A stretch of DNA of 64,000 nt, from assembly GCA_002702065.1 (NCBI GenBank), contig NZXX01000013.1, positions 62,001-126,000 of the forward strand, in the 5' to 3' direction. The notes under the pieces were generated by a model. That model did no database searches. It saw only the letters and a program-made list of their open reading frames with translations, and was not told where the DNA came from. Each line of letters starts with the position of its first letter. The stretch's first letter is position 1. This DNA comes from Anaerolineaceae bacterium (lineage in GTDB: Bacteria > Chloroflexota > Anaerolineae > Aggregatilineales > Phototrophicaceae). The position numbers were made by a program, and so were the translations under genes. This document shows positions 8,952 to 18,689 of the stretch, one piece after another.

Positions 8952-9950
8952 CTATTGCAGGACAACCCCCGCCATTTCCGCCAGCCGGGTCGCATAGCCC
9001 ATTTCGTTGTCGTACCACGCCGCGACGGATACCAGCCGGTCACCCATGACGTTGATGAGCGGCAGGTCCACAATGCACGAATGCGATTCGCCAACGATGC
9101 GCGCCGAGGCATATTCCTCGTGCAGCAAGCCCATAATCCCGCGCAGGCTCTCGCTGCTGGCAGCGGCCTCGAAGGCGGCGATCAGCTCATCCCGGGTGAC
9201 CGGTCGGTTCAGCACCGCGTTGATTTCTGCAATACTGCCCGTGCGCACCGGCACCCGATAGGCCTTGCCGGTTAGTTTCAGGTCTTCCCAGATGAAAATG
9301 AGCGCTTTGGCCGCCCCCGACGAGGAAGGAATGATGTTTTCGGCAGCCGCCCACGAATCGCGCCGGTCCTTCATCGGCTGATCGGTCAGCGATTGGGTGT
9401 TGGTGTAGGCATGGACGGTGGAAAAGAAGCCGGATTCAATGCCGTAGTTGTCGCGCAGCACCTTGACCACCGGCCCCAGCGCGTTGGTCGTGCAGCTGGC
9501 GATACTGATGATGTGGTGTTTGGCGGTGTCATAGGTTTCCAGGTTGACGCCGGGCAGCAGCATCGCGTCGCAGTCTTCCTTGGTGCGCGATGCCGCGCTC
9601 ACCAGCACCTTCTTCGCGCCGCGGTCGATGTGCGCCTGCGCGCCGGACCGGACCGTCGCCCGCCCGGTGCAATCCACGACCAGATCAACCCCCAACGCCC
9701 CCCAGTCCGGTATTGCTTCGGACGCGTTGTAATAAGCGATCTCGCGCCCACCGATGACAAAGCCATTTTCAGATGCCTCGACCGGTTCGTGCCAGCGCCC
9801 GTAATTACTGTCCGCCTCGAAGAGGGCGGCAAACGTCGGCGCGTCGCGAATATCCGAAATTGCGACCGGTGTAAACAGATCATTTTTGAGGGCCGCCTTC
9901 AGCGCAGAACGCCCGATGCGTCCAAAACCATGAATTGCGATATTGCTCAT
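8952..9950 (-). CDS. gap: Type I glyceraldehyde-3-phosphate dehydrogenase
   Basis: MSNIAIHGFGRIGRSALKAAL Rossmann start; catalytic SCTTNALGPVVKVL; WYDNEMGYATRL. Confidence 0.95.
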   Translation of the reverse strand: MSNIAIHGFGRIGRSALKAALKNDLFTPVAISDIRDAPTFAALFEADSNYGRWHEPVEASENGFVIGGREIAYYNASEAIPDWGALGVDLVVDCTGRATVRSGAQAHIDRGAKKVLVSAASRTKEDCDAMLLPGVNLETYDTAKHHIISIASCTTNALGPVVKVLRDNYGIESGFFSTVHAYTNTQSLTDQPMKDRRDSWAAAENIIPSSSGAAKALIFIWEDLKLTGKAYRVPVRTGSIAEINAVLNRPVTRDELIAAFEAAASSESLRGIMGLLHEEYASARIVGESHSCIVDLPLINVMGDRLVSVAAWYDNEMGYATRLAEMAGVVLQ

Positions 9951-10209
9951 GATCCTTACTCCACATAACTTGTCCGGCAGTGTTAGGGGCAGTTGCGGCT
10001 GCCGCCTTCCCACACTGTATCTTGAGTGTGAAAATTCTGCATTAAGCATAATGGCTTTGCGGCATGCTGTCGTAAGAGATTCTACTTATTTATGCAGCTG
10101 ATTTCCGCTGTCCGTAAGTGACTGCCACTGCCAGAAGCTAGATTTGTATTCGGAAATTGGCCGTTTATATACGAAAAATACTTGCATTTGAATTCAATAA
10201 TTGCTATTC

Positions 10210-10238
10210 TTGTATTCACAATACGGATTTAATAAATC
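10210..10238. promoter_or_regulatory. Candidate operator region upstream of the sugar importer
   Basis: TTGT-ATTC-ACAA (10210-10221) within GTATTcacAATAC, followed by GATTTaatAAATC. Confidence 0.35.
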
Positions 10239-10286
10239 CTGACAGCTAAATATTGCATTCTTGATTGATTTTACGAGAGCGAAAAA

Positions 10287-11213
10287 ATGAAGTCTTTTCG
10301 ACAGCTGAGCCTTTCCACGCGCGAGGAGATTGCGGGCTGGTTGTTCGCCTCGCCCTGGATATTCGGTTTTCTGGTGTTCATCCTGGGGCCGATGATCTGG
10401 TCGCTCTTTATGAGCTTCACCGATTACAACCTGTTTACCTGGAAATGGGTGGGGCTGGCGAATTACGAGCGCATGTTCATGCTCGACGATCTGGTCCCCA
10501 AAGCCTTCATCGTCACCACCAAATATGCGCTGATGTCGGTGCCGCTGCATGTGGTGTGCGGCTTTCTGCTGGCGCTGCTGCTCAACCAGAAAGTTAAAGG
10601 GCTGGGCATCTGGCGCACGATCTTCTACTTTCCGTCGGTGCTGTCGGGCGTCGCCGTCATCATCCTGTGGATTCTCATCCTCAATCCGCAGTTTGGGCTG
10701 ATCAACTCGATGCTGCGCGGCATCGGCATTCAGGGGCCAAACTGGCTGGGGTCGCCGGACTGGGCGCTCACTTCGCTGGTCATCATGAGCCTGTGGGGGG
10801 TGGGCGGCAGTATGCTGATCTACCTTGCCGGGTTGCAGGGCATCCCAACGGAGTTGTACGAGGCGGCAGAAGTCGACGGTGCCAATTCTCTCCAGAAGCT
10901 CTGGTTTATCACCATCCCCATGATGTCGCCCATCATCTTCTTCAATCTGGTCATCGGCCTTATCGCCGCGCTGCAAACCTTCGACACCGCGTTTATCGCC
11001 ACCAACGGCGGCCCGGCGTGGTCGACCTATTTTTACATGCTGCATCTGTTCACCGTCGCGTTCGAAGAACTGCGCATGGGCTATGCCTCGGCGCTGGCAT
11101 GGGTGCTGTTTATCTACATCTTCGTGCTGACGCTGCTGGTCTTCCGGTTTGGCTCTGCCTGGGTCTTTTATGAAGATACCTTCCGGCGGGAAAAACGGCC
11201 AAAGAATACTTAG
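10287..11213 (+). CDS. Sugar ABC transporter permease (MalF-like)
   Basis: Multiple TMs and EAA loop ELYEAAEVDGANSLQKLWFITIPMMSP. Confidence 0.93.
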   Translation: MKSFRQLSLSTREEIAGWLFASPWIFGFLVFILGPMIWSLFMSFTDYNLFTWKWVGLANYERMFMLDDLVPKAFIVTTKYALMSVPLHVVCGFLLALLLNQKVKGLGIWRTIFYFPSVLSGVAVIILWILILNPQFGLINSMLRGIGIQGPNWLGSPDWALTSLVIMSLWGVGGSMLIYLAGLQGIPTELYEAAEVDGANSLQKLWFITIPMMSPIIFFNLVIGLIAALQTFDTAFIATNGGPAWSTYFYMLHLFTVAFEELRMGYASALAWVLFIYIFVLTLLVFRFGSAWVFYEDTFRREKRPKNT

Positions 11214-11308
11214 ATCTTATCCATCGACGATGCGGGCGCGGCGCACGAAACCACCACGCCCCACCCATTGTGGCTTTATGGATAGAGACTTACAAAAAGG
11301 GGCAGGAA

Positions 11309-12205
11309 ATGGTTGCTGAGATCAGGCCAAAACCCACCACATGGCGAACCACCATTACCGATCTGCTGAGCAATACGCGGGTGCGTCACCTCATCAAGAT
11401 GACGCTGATCTACCTTGTGCTGGCGGTGCTGGCGTTCATCATCCTGATTCCGTTCGCGTGGATGCTGTCGACAGCCTTGAAAACCCGTGAACAAATCTTC
11501 ACCTGGCCGATTGAGTGGATCCCCAACCCGGTTCAGGTGGAAAACTTTGCCGACGCCGTGACGGCGCGACCGTTCTTTCTGTGGGTGCGCAACTCGCTGC
11601 TGGTGTCGCTGCTGAGCGTGGTGGGCCATTGTATCTCCGCGACGCTGGTCGGCTTCTCATTTGCGCGGCTGCGCTGGCGGGGGCGAAACATCATCTTTCT
11701 GATCACACTGGCCACGCTGATGCTGCCCGAAGAAGTGACGCTGATCCCGCAGTTTCTGATCTTCCAGAAGCTCGGCTGGGTCAACACCTTTCTGCCGCTG
11801 TTTTTGCCCACCTTTTTCGGCGGTGCCTTCAACATCTTCGTGATGCGCCAGTTCATGATCACCCTGCCCAAAGAGCTGGACGACGCGGCCCGGCTGGACG
11901 GATGCAGTCATTTCGGCGTGCTGGTGCGGGTGATCGTGCCGCAGGTGCTGCCCGCCATTGGTTTTATCGCCATCAATACCTTTCGCTCACGCTGGAACGA
12001 CTTCTTCCGCCCGCTGATCTACCTCAACCACCCGGACCTGTTCACCCTGGCGCTGGGGCTGCGCTCTTACCGCGATGAATTTACCGTCGAATGGAGCATG
12101 TTAATGGCCGCTTCGCTGCTGGCAATCCTGCCGGTGGTCATTCTGTTCTTTGTCGCACAGCGTTACTTCATTCAAGGCGTCGTTTTCTCCGGCGTGAAAG
12201 GCTAA
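11309..12205 (+). CDS. Carbohydrate ABC transporter permease (MalG-like)
   Basis: EAA loop ELDDAARLDGCSHFGVLVRVIVPQVLP; MalG-type C-terminus. Start could also be 11270. Confidence 0.93.
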   Translation: MVAEIRPKPTTWRTTITDLLSNTRVRHLIKMTLIYLVLAVLAFIILIPFAWMLSTALKTREQIFTWPIEWIPNPVQVENFADAVTARPFFLWVRNSLLVSLLSVVGHCISATLVGFSFARLRWRGRNIIFLITLATLMLPEEVTLIPQFLIFQKLGWVNTFLPLFLPTFFGGAFNIFVMRQFMITLPKELDDAARLDGCSHFGVLVRVIVPQVLPAIGFIAINTFRSRWNDFFRPLIYLNHPDLFTLALGLRSYRDEFTVEWSMLMAASLLAILPVVILFFVAQRYFIQGVVFSGVKG

Positions 12206-12286
12206 AGGAGGTGAGGTTCGACCAACGACCGATGCGCATATTTACTTCTGTTCTGTAAAAAATTACGTGAAAAGGAGTTATGAACC

Positions 12287-13615
12287 ATGTCAAAAGCCAT
12301 GTCTCGCCGCGACTTCTTAAAAGCTGCATCTGGCGCTGTCGGCGCAACCGCCCTTACAGCAGCAGGGATCGCCGCTGCTTCAGAGCCGATGGCCGCCCCT
12401 GCCCCGGTGCAAAGCGGCACGATCACGACGCTGTTCCATAGCAGCCCCGGCACCGGCCCCTACTGGGACCCACGCCTGGAATTGTATGCCGAGCAACACC
12501 CGGAGATCGAATTTGTCCCGCTGGCATCGGCGGATGATTCGGAGTTTGTCCAGAAAATTTCAACGATGGTAGCCGGCGGCACCCCGCCCGATATGGCCAA
12601 GCTGAGTGGTGGCCGTATGCTGGCAACCGCCCCAACCGGCATCTATGAAGACCTGACGCCGCGCATCGAAGGGTCCGAATTCATGAGCAGCATCTGGAAC
12701 CTGCTGCCGGGCCAGGGCCAGGAACTGACCTACTGCGGCCAGCAGATCGCCGTCCCACAGGATCTGGCATTCCGCCTGTGGTTCTACAACAAGGATGTCT
12801 TCGACAACGCCGGGGTAGATTATCCCTCGCTGGAATACACGTGGGACGACATCGTCACGATGGGCCAGGCGATCACCAAACCGGACGAGAATATCTGGTT
12901 TGTGCAGCCAGCGATCCATACGTTCGAGGCCACCAGCGAATGGTACTGGCAGGCGGGCGGCACCCTGTTCTCGGATGATTGTATGCACGCCAACCTGACG
13001 GACGAGCCAAATCTGGAAGCCATGCGCTTTCTGGTCAGCCTGTTCAAAGAACACCAGGTCGCCCCGCCGCCGTCGCTGGGTCTGGGCGACATCGGCATCG
13101 ACTTTGCCAGCGGACGCATGGCCATGACTCAGGGTGCATCGGGCGAACTGGCGGGTCAGCTGGGCGAAGACGCGACCTGGGCCTTCAACTGGGGCACGCT
13201 GTTCGCGCCGACCGGCCCCGCATCGGCCAACGGCTTCGTCAAGTCCAACGGCTGGGCGCTGCTGAACGGCGCTGCCAACGCCGACCTCGCCTGGGATTTC
13301 ATCGAGTGGTGGCACAGCGACGAAATCGCGACCACGTTTGCGGAATGGGGCGAGCTGGTGCCGCGTGCCGACCTGCGCGACACCGTTTCGCTGCAAAACA
13401 TCCCCGAAGAACATCACGCGGCGATTGCGCGGGCGGGCGAGTTCGGGCGCGGCCTGGAACGCTGCCCCGGCTGGTCTGCGGCGCAGAAGAACTGGATGCA
13501 GGAACTGGAAACGTCGATCAATGGCGACGTGCCGGTCGACGAAGCGATGGCAACGGCCTATGCCAAAGCCGACGCCGAAATCGCCGACATCATGACGAAC
13601 GCCTGCCCGGTATAA
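12287..13615 (+). CDS. Sugar ABC transporter substrate-binding protein, Tat-type signal
   Basis: SRRDFLKAASGAVGATALTAAG twin-arginine signal; SBP_bac_1-like body. Confidence 0.9.
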   Translation: MSKAMSRRDFLKAASGAVGATALTAAGIAAASEPMAAPAPVQSGTITTLFHSSPGTGPYWDPRLELYAEQHPEIEFVPLASADDSEFVQKISTMVAGGTPPDMAKLSGGRMLATAPTGIYEDLTPRIEGSEFMSSIWNLLPGQGQELTYCGQQIAVPQDLAFRLWFYNKDVFDNAGVDYPSLEYTWDDIVTMGQAITKPDENIWFVQPAIHTFEATSEWYWQAGGTLFSDDCMHANLTDEPNLEAMRFLVSLFKEHQVAPPPSLGLGDIGIDFASGRMAMTQGASGELAGQLGEDATWAFNWGTLFAPTGPASANGFVKSNGWALLNGAANADLAWDFIEWWHSDEIATTFAEWGELVPRADLRDTVSLQNIPEEHHAAIARAGEFGRGLERCPGWSAAQKNWMQELETSINGDVPVDEAMATAYAKADAEIADIMTNACPV

Positions 13616-13696
13616 ACCCAACCGCAGCGGGTGTGTCTTACGGCATGGGCGGCCACACCGGACGCTCATGCACAGCAAGTGAACCTATCAACATCA

Positions 13697-13724
13697 TCAG
13701 GGGTGCGGTGCGCCGTGCCCCTGA
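13697..13724. promoter_or_regulatory. Intercistronic stem-loop after the SBP gene
   Basis: TCAGGGGTGCGG-tgcg-CCGTGCCCCTGA, 12-bp stem including two G-U pairs. Confidence 0.55.
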
Positions 13725-13749
13725 CAGTCCATACAGGAAGCGAAGTGGC

Positions 13750-15000
13750 ATGGGCCGTATCGAAAAACTGACAGTCAGCGGCAATCAACTGCTGGTCCAC
13801 GCCGGGGGCCGGGCTGCACCCATTCAACTGATGGGCTGCCGGGTGGCCAGCGCGCCGCTGCGGGACGACTGGACCGACGAATTGATCCGCTGGCTGCCGG
13901 AATATCAGCAGCACGGCCTGAACGCGGCGGTCCTCTTCTGGCAGGGTTCCAGCGGCGGATGGACAAACCCCACCGGGGAAACACACCCCGATGGCGGTCC
14001 CAACTGGGCAGGCAATGCCGCCAGTTTCTGCCCTCGTAACGGTGGTTACGTCTATGACGCGGCGCACCCGTGCGATCAGGCAGCCTTCCACATCGACCGG
14101 CATTACGCGGTGGATGACGCCATCGGCCAGCGCATGAAGCGCATCATCGCGGCCATGGATGCGCTGGACATGGTGGCGGTTGTGGGCGTGTTCTACTTCC
14201 GCACGTTCCAGCAGATGAGCCTGGAAAACAAACAGCGCTATGACTTCCGGGCAGCCGCACAGCAGGCAGCCGAGTACCTGCGAGGCAGCAAGAATATCCT
14301 CTGGTACCCGTACAACGAATTTCACAGCCATGATGAACGGCATTATGGCCCGGCCATAACCAGCGAACAGGCCATCGCCGACGTCATCAAGGCGGTGGAT
14401 TCCGACTGGCTGGTGGGTGGGGCACACCCGGACCTCGACGTGACGATGACGGACGCCCATGTCTATCTGTTCGACCACCCAGCCGACAACCCCCTGCTGA
14501 ATGTCGAGACCTTTGGCATTGGCTCCGGCGGCAATGACTGCTTCAGCGGGCAGGCACACCGCGTCGGCATCTGGGAGGACACGGACGCCCGCATCCCACA
14601 GCATGGCGAGGTCACGCGGCAGCAGCCCGCCACCAAGCAGGATTATTTCAACGAGATCAACGGCGCGCTCGACCGGCCCGGCTATCACCTGTTTGCGCAC
14701 TTGCAGGGCTGGTATCAGGGCAGCTTCCCCCTCACCCGCGCCCGCAACTTCTTTGGCATGACACCCGGCGACCCCGGTGGCGCGCCACTGACTGCGGTCA
14801 ATTTTTACAACCCGGCCTCTGCGCATTTTGCGGACCCGGTGCTGGTCGATGATGACAATCAGGGCATGGGCCGGGAGGGTTCGCGCGGAGTGCGCTGGTA
14901 TTACGAATATCTGCGCGATCATTACAGCAAAGTGAAATATCCATTTTTTGAAAATGGCGCGTGGGATTTGCCACGCTTAATGGAGGAACACGGTACATGA
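13750..15000 (+). CDS. Putative TIM-barrel glycoside hydrolase (clan GH-A-like), family uncertain
   Basis: ATG at 13750 in frame with ORF 12979..15000; WYPYNEFHS (possible acid/base NE) and LLNVETFG (possible nucleophile). Confidence 0.6.
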   Translation: MGRIEKLTVSGNQLLVHAGGRAAPIQLMGCRVASAPLRDDWTDELIRWLPEYQQHGLNAAVLFWQGSSGGWTNPTGETHPDGGPNWAGNAASFCPRNGGYVYDAAHPCDQAAFHIDRHYAVDDAIGQRMKRIIAAMDALDMVAVVGVFYFRTFQQMSLENKQRYDFRAAAQQAAEYLRGSKNILWYPYNEFHSHDERHYGPAITSEQAIADVIKAVDSDWLVGGAHPDLDVTMTDAHVYLFDHPADNPLLNVETFGIGSGGNDCFSGQAHRVGIWEDTDARIPQHGEVTRQQPATKQDYFNEINGALDRPGYHLFAHLQGWYQGSFPLTRARNFFGMTPGDPGGAPLTAVNFYNPASAHFADPVLVDDDNQGMGREGSRGVRWYYEYLRDHYSKVKYPFFENGAWDLPRLMEEHGT

Positions 15001-16214
15001 GCAGCCAGCCTGGGTTTATCTATCTGACATGGGGCCAAGACCCCGCGACCAGTCTGATTATCCTGTGGCAGACGAAGTCCGCCGACAACCCGAAGAAAGT
15101 CGATTATCGCCCGGCAGGAACCGACACATGGCAGCACGCGACCGGCTCCAGCACCGACTCGCCCGGCGCCGGGGTCATCCATCAGGTCTATTTAAAAGGG
15201 CTGCTGCCCGGCACCGTCTACGAATACCGCGTTTCGTGGGACGATGGCTCGATGAGCGAGGCCCACAACACGCGCACGGCCCAATCTGGCGCGTTCGACT
15301 ACCGCTTTATTTACTTCACCGACACCGGGTTGATTGGTCGACCGGATGGCTTTACCAATGGCACGGAACAGGTGCGCGGCGAAATCCTGCATGATAACCC
15401 GCTGTTTCTGCTGGGCGGGGGCGACTATGCCTATGGCAACAAGGACGGTCGTTTTGAAGTCATGGCCGAAGCCGGCGACGAATGGTTCCGCCAGTGGCAG
15501 CCGGTGCTCACGCGCTTTCCGTTTTACCCGCAGTACGGCAACCACGAAATCTTCTTAAAGGAAACGTTCGAGGATTGGGGACCGCGCTTCGCCTACCCCA
15601 AAGACCATGAGAATGGGCGCTATTACAGCTTCGATGTCGGTGATGTGCATTACACCGCCATCTTCGCGCCGGAATCCAAAACCATGCCGACGCCGGAGCA
15701 GCTGGCCTGGCTCGACGCCGACCTGGCGGCAGCCCGCGCACATGGCACCCGCTGGCTCATCACCTTCCAGCACGCACCGATTTATGGCTGTGGCATCAGC
15801 CATGCAGCCACGCCGGAGATGCGCGCCCTGTTTGTGCCGGTCTACGAGAAACATGCGGTTGATCTGGTGATTACCGGGCATGACCAGAGTTACGAGCGCA
15901 CTTTCCCGCTGCATCATGACGGCGAAACACCGAATATCATGTCCAGCAGCATGGACACCTACCGGCAGGGCGAAGGCGTGATCTACACCAAAGTCAGCCC
16001 ATCGGGCAAACGGTCGGAAATTTCGCGCGATTTCTCTAAATTCACCATCGACCAGCAGCCGTTCATGGCGGTGCGCGATGATACCGCCCATCACTATGCC
16101 TATGTCGATGTCGACGCCAGCGGCAAGCTGGAATACGTCGCTTTCAGTCTCAGCGGTGATGGTTCGCCCAAGACCGTGCTCGATCACTTTACCATCACAG
16201 CAAAGGACGGATAA
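14997..16214 (+). CDS. Metallophosphoesterase, purple acid phosphatase-like with N-terminal Fn3-type domain
   Basis: Motifs FTDTG, GGGDYAYG, YGNHE, FQHAPIYGCG, VITGHDQSYER; ATGA overlap with the upstream gene. Confidence 0.85.
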   Translation: MSSQPGFIYLTWGQDPATSLIILWQTKSADNPKKVDYRPAGTDTWQHATGSSTDSPGAGVIHQVYLKGLLPGTVYEYRVSWDDGSMSEAHNTRTAQSGAFDYRFIYFTDTGLIGRPDGFTNGTEQVRGEILHDNPLFLLGGGDYAYGNKDGRFEVMAEAGDEWFRQWQPVLTRFPFYPQYGNHEIFLKETFEDWGPRFAYPKDHENGRYYSFDVGDVHYTAIFAPESKTMPTPEQLAWLDADLAAARAHGTRWLITFQHAPIYGCGISHAATPEMRALFVPVYEKHAVDLVITGHDQSYERTFPLHHDGETPNIMSSSMDTYRQGEGVIYTKVSPSGKRSEISRDFSKFTIDQQPFMAVRDDTAHHYAYVDVDASGKLEYVAFSLSGDGSPKTVLDHFTITAKDG

Positions 16215-16218
16215 GCGA

Positions 16219-17688
16219 ATGAATATCGGCCAGTGGCAGCGCTTTGAAGCCAGCTTTGACAACTCCACCCCCTATGACAACGCTTATGCCGACGTGACCC
16301 TGAACGTGACGTTTGAGCGGCCCGACGGTAGCACGGTGGCCTACTGGGGATTCTACGATGGCGGCACCACCTGGCGCGTCCGGTTTATGCCGGATCAGCT
16401 CGGCGAATGGCAGTACACAGCCCGGTTCAGCGATGGCGCGGCGGCGGGTGATGGCAGCTTTACCTGCGTCGAATCGGACCTGCCGGGGATGCTGGCCGTC
16501 GATGAAAGCAACCCACTGTGGTTCGGCTACAAAGGGGGCGCACACGGGCAAATTCGCAGCCTGCATGTCGGCGATTGTTTCTTCGCCAGCAACCTGCCCG
16601 CCGAACAGCGCACGGCCTTTCTGGACTGGGCCGCGAGTCAGGGCTACAACCTGCTGTCAATCGGCAGTTACTACCTCAACCGTGATGCACCGGGGCGCGG
16701 CACGGGCTGGGACACACCGCAGCTGTGGCCGCTGGATGCCGCTGAGTATCGCCGCATGGAAGCCATTGTCGATGATGTGACCCGGCGGCAGCTGATGATC
16801 TTCCCGTTTGGCGGGTTTTTCGGGCGGGCGGCCCGCTTCCCCACCGACCCGGCGGATCAGGAATTGTATGTGCGCTACACGCTGGCGCGGCTGGGGGCCA
16901 ACTGGAATATCCTGCTGAATGTATCCGGCCCGGAACCGCTGCTCGATAAAGAGCCGAATGCGCCGCTGGTCCTGCCCAAAACGGAACTGGACCGGCTGGG
17001 CGGGCTGATTCAATCGCTGAACGTCTTCGGCCACCCCATGACCATCCATAACAAAACCGGCGACGATGACTACCTCGACGACGATTACGTCGACTTCGGC
17101 ACGCTGCAAGGCCCCAAGACCACCGACCTGAACGTCCTGAGCGAAGGCCTGCTGAAGAATCATCACCCGGCCAAACCGCTGTACGTGCAGGAAACGCTGT
17201 GGTCCGGCAACAAGCACGGCCATCCGGATTACACCGACGAGCAGGTGCGCAAGAACGCCTATGTCATTCTGATGTCGGCGGGGGCGCTCAACTTCAGCGA
17301 TAACGGCGGCGCAGAACCCGGCGCACTGGGCGATTCGTCGTCGGGTTTTTCTGGCACGCTCAACCTGAACGACCGGCGGCAGTGGCGGCACGACATCCTC
17401 AAAATGATCTGGGATTATTTTGAGACGATTCCGTTTTATGGCATGTCGCCCCGGCAGGACCTGGTCAGCGCGGGTTACTGTCTGGCGCAGGCCGGTGCGC
17501 AATATCTCGTTTATCTGCCGGGCGGCGGCACGGTCGACCTCACCACCGAGGGCGGCCCCTTCGCCATCACCTGGATTAATGCCCAGAACACCGCCGAACA
17601 GATCGACGGCGGCACCACAACCGATGGACACAACCTGTCTGCGCCGGATTCGGGCGACGACTGGCTGGTTTATCTTCGGAAATCATAG
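16219..17688 (+). CDS. DUF5060/DUF4038-type putative glycoside hydrolase
   Basis: N-terminal FYDGGTTWRVRFMPDQLGEWQY (DUF5060-like) then TIM-barrel region. Confidence 0.75.
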   Translation: MNIGQWQRFEASFDNSTPYDNAYADVTLNVTFERPDGSTVAYWGFYDGGTTWRVRFMPDQLGEWQYTARFSDGAAAGDGSFTCVESDLPGMLAVDESNPLWFGYKGGAHGQIRSLHVGDCFFASNLPAEQRTAFLDWAASQGYNLLSIGSYYLNRDAPGRGTGWDTPQLWPLDAAEYRRMEAIVDDVTRRQLMIFPFGGFFGRAARFPTDPADQELYVRYTLARLGANWNILLNVSGPEPLLDKEPNAPLVLPKTELDRLGGLIQSLNVFGHPMTIHNKTGDDDYLDDDYVDFGTLQGPKTTDLNVLSEGLLKNHHPAKPLYVQETLWSGNKHGHPDYTDEQVRKNAYVILMSAGALNFSDNGGAEPGALGDSSSGFSGTLNLNDRRQWRHDILKMIWDYFETIPFYGMSPRQDLVSAGYCLAQAGAQYLVYLPGGGTVDLTTEGGPFAITWINAQNTAEQIDGGTTTDGHNLSAPDSGDDWLVYLRKS

Positions 17689-17696
17689 GAGGCCCC

Positions 17697-18653
17697 ATGA
17701 ACAAACTTGCCATCATCACCGCCTTTCTCGGCGGCCTGCATAACCGCTATATGGTCTATCAGGACAACGTGCCACTGGCCGAAAAAATGGCACGCGCAGC
17801 ACGCATCGAGGGGGTCGAAGGGCTGGAATTGTGCTACCCGGCTGACTTTGACGACCCGGCAGAACTCAAGCGCCTGCTGCAACAGCACAACTTTGGCGTC
17901 TCCGGCGTCAACTTCCGGTCGCGGCGCAGCGGCAAGTGGTGGCGCGGCTCGTTCGTGTCGGAGCAGGCCAGCGAGCGGCAGGAAGTGGGCAACGATCTGA
18001 AGCGCGCGATGGACTTCGCGGCGGAGTTCGGCACCGACCGGGTGACCACCTGCCCCTTAAATGAAGGCGCGGACACGCCCTTCGAGATGGATTACATTCG
18101 CGGCTATGATTACGCGCTGGAAACCTTCTCGGCGGCATGTGCCCACAACCGCGACGTGCGGCTGTGCATCGAGTACAAGAAAAACGACCCGATGGCTCGC
18201 TGTCTGGTCGGCACGGCGGGCGAAACCGCCGCCTTCTGCATGCTGACCGGGGCCGATAACCTGGGCGCAACCTTCGATATCGGCCATGCCTTGATCGCCG
18301 AAGAACGCCCGGCGCAATCTGCCGTGCTGCTGCACAAGGCCAATCGCCTGTTCTACGTCCACCTGAACGACAATGACGGGCGCTGGGACTGGGACATGCT
18401 GCCCGGTGCCTATCATCTGTGGGAATTTGTCGAGACATTCTATACGCTGCGCAAGCTCGGCTATGACGACGACTGGTATGCCTATGACATTTTCTCCAAA
18501 GAGCTGGATACGGTCGAAAACCTGACCGCCGGGATGCGCCTGACACGCAAGCTGGAAGCCATCACCGACCGGATCGACTGCGACACGATGGAAGCCCTCA
18601 TGACCGAGCGCAATTCATCGCGGACGATCCCTTATCTGTATTCGCTGTTATAG
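17697..18653 (+). CDS. Sugar phosphate isomerase/epimerase (xylose isomerase-like TIM barrel)
   Basis: LCIEYKKNDP, GATFDIGHALIAEE, YVHLNDNDGRWDWDM motifs. Confidence 0.88.
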   Translation: MNKLAIITAFLGGLHNRYMVYQDNVPLAEKMARAARIEGVEGLELCYPADFDDPAELKRLLQQHNFGVSGVNFRSRRSGKWWRGSFVSEQASERQEVGNDLKRAMDFAAEFGTDRVTTCPLNEGADTPFEMDYIRGYDYALETFSAACAHNRDVRLCIEYKKNDPMARCLVGTAGETAAFCMLTGADNLGATFDIGHALIAEERPAQSAVLLHKANRLFYVHLNDNDGRWDWDMLPGAYHLWEFVETFYTLRKLGYDDDWYAYDIFSKELDTVENLTAGMRLTRKLEAITDRIDCDTMEALMTERNSSRTIPYLYSLL

Positions 18654-18689
18654 GCGCAGGCGATCCCTGCCGGATTGCGAGAGGTCAAA

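Noticed and set aside
12979-13749. Upstream part of the 673-aa ORF 12979..15000
   Set aside because: This portion is an alternative frame inside the SBP gene; the real start is most likely ATG at 13750.
12560-14922. Long minus-strand ORFs 12560..13678 and 13666..14922
   Set aside because: Antisense to the Tat SBP and GH-like genes; no domain signature.
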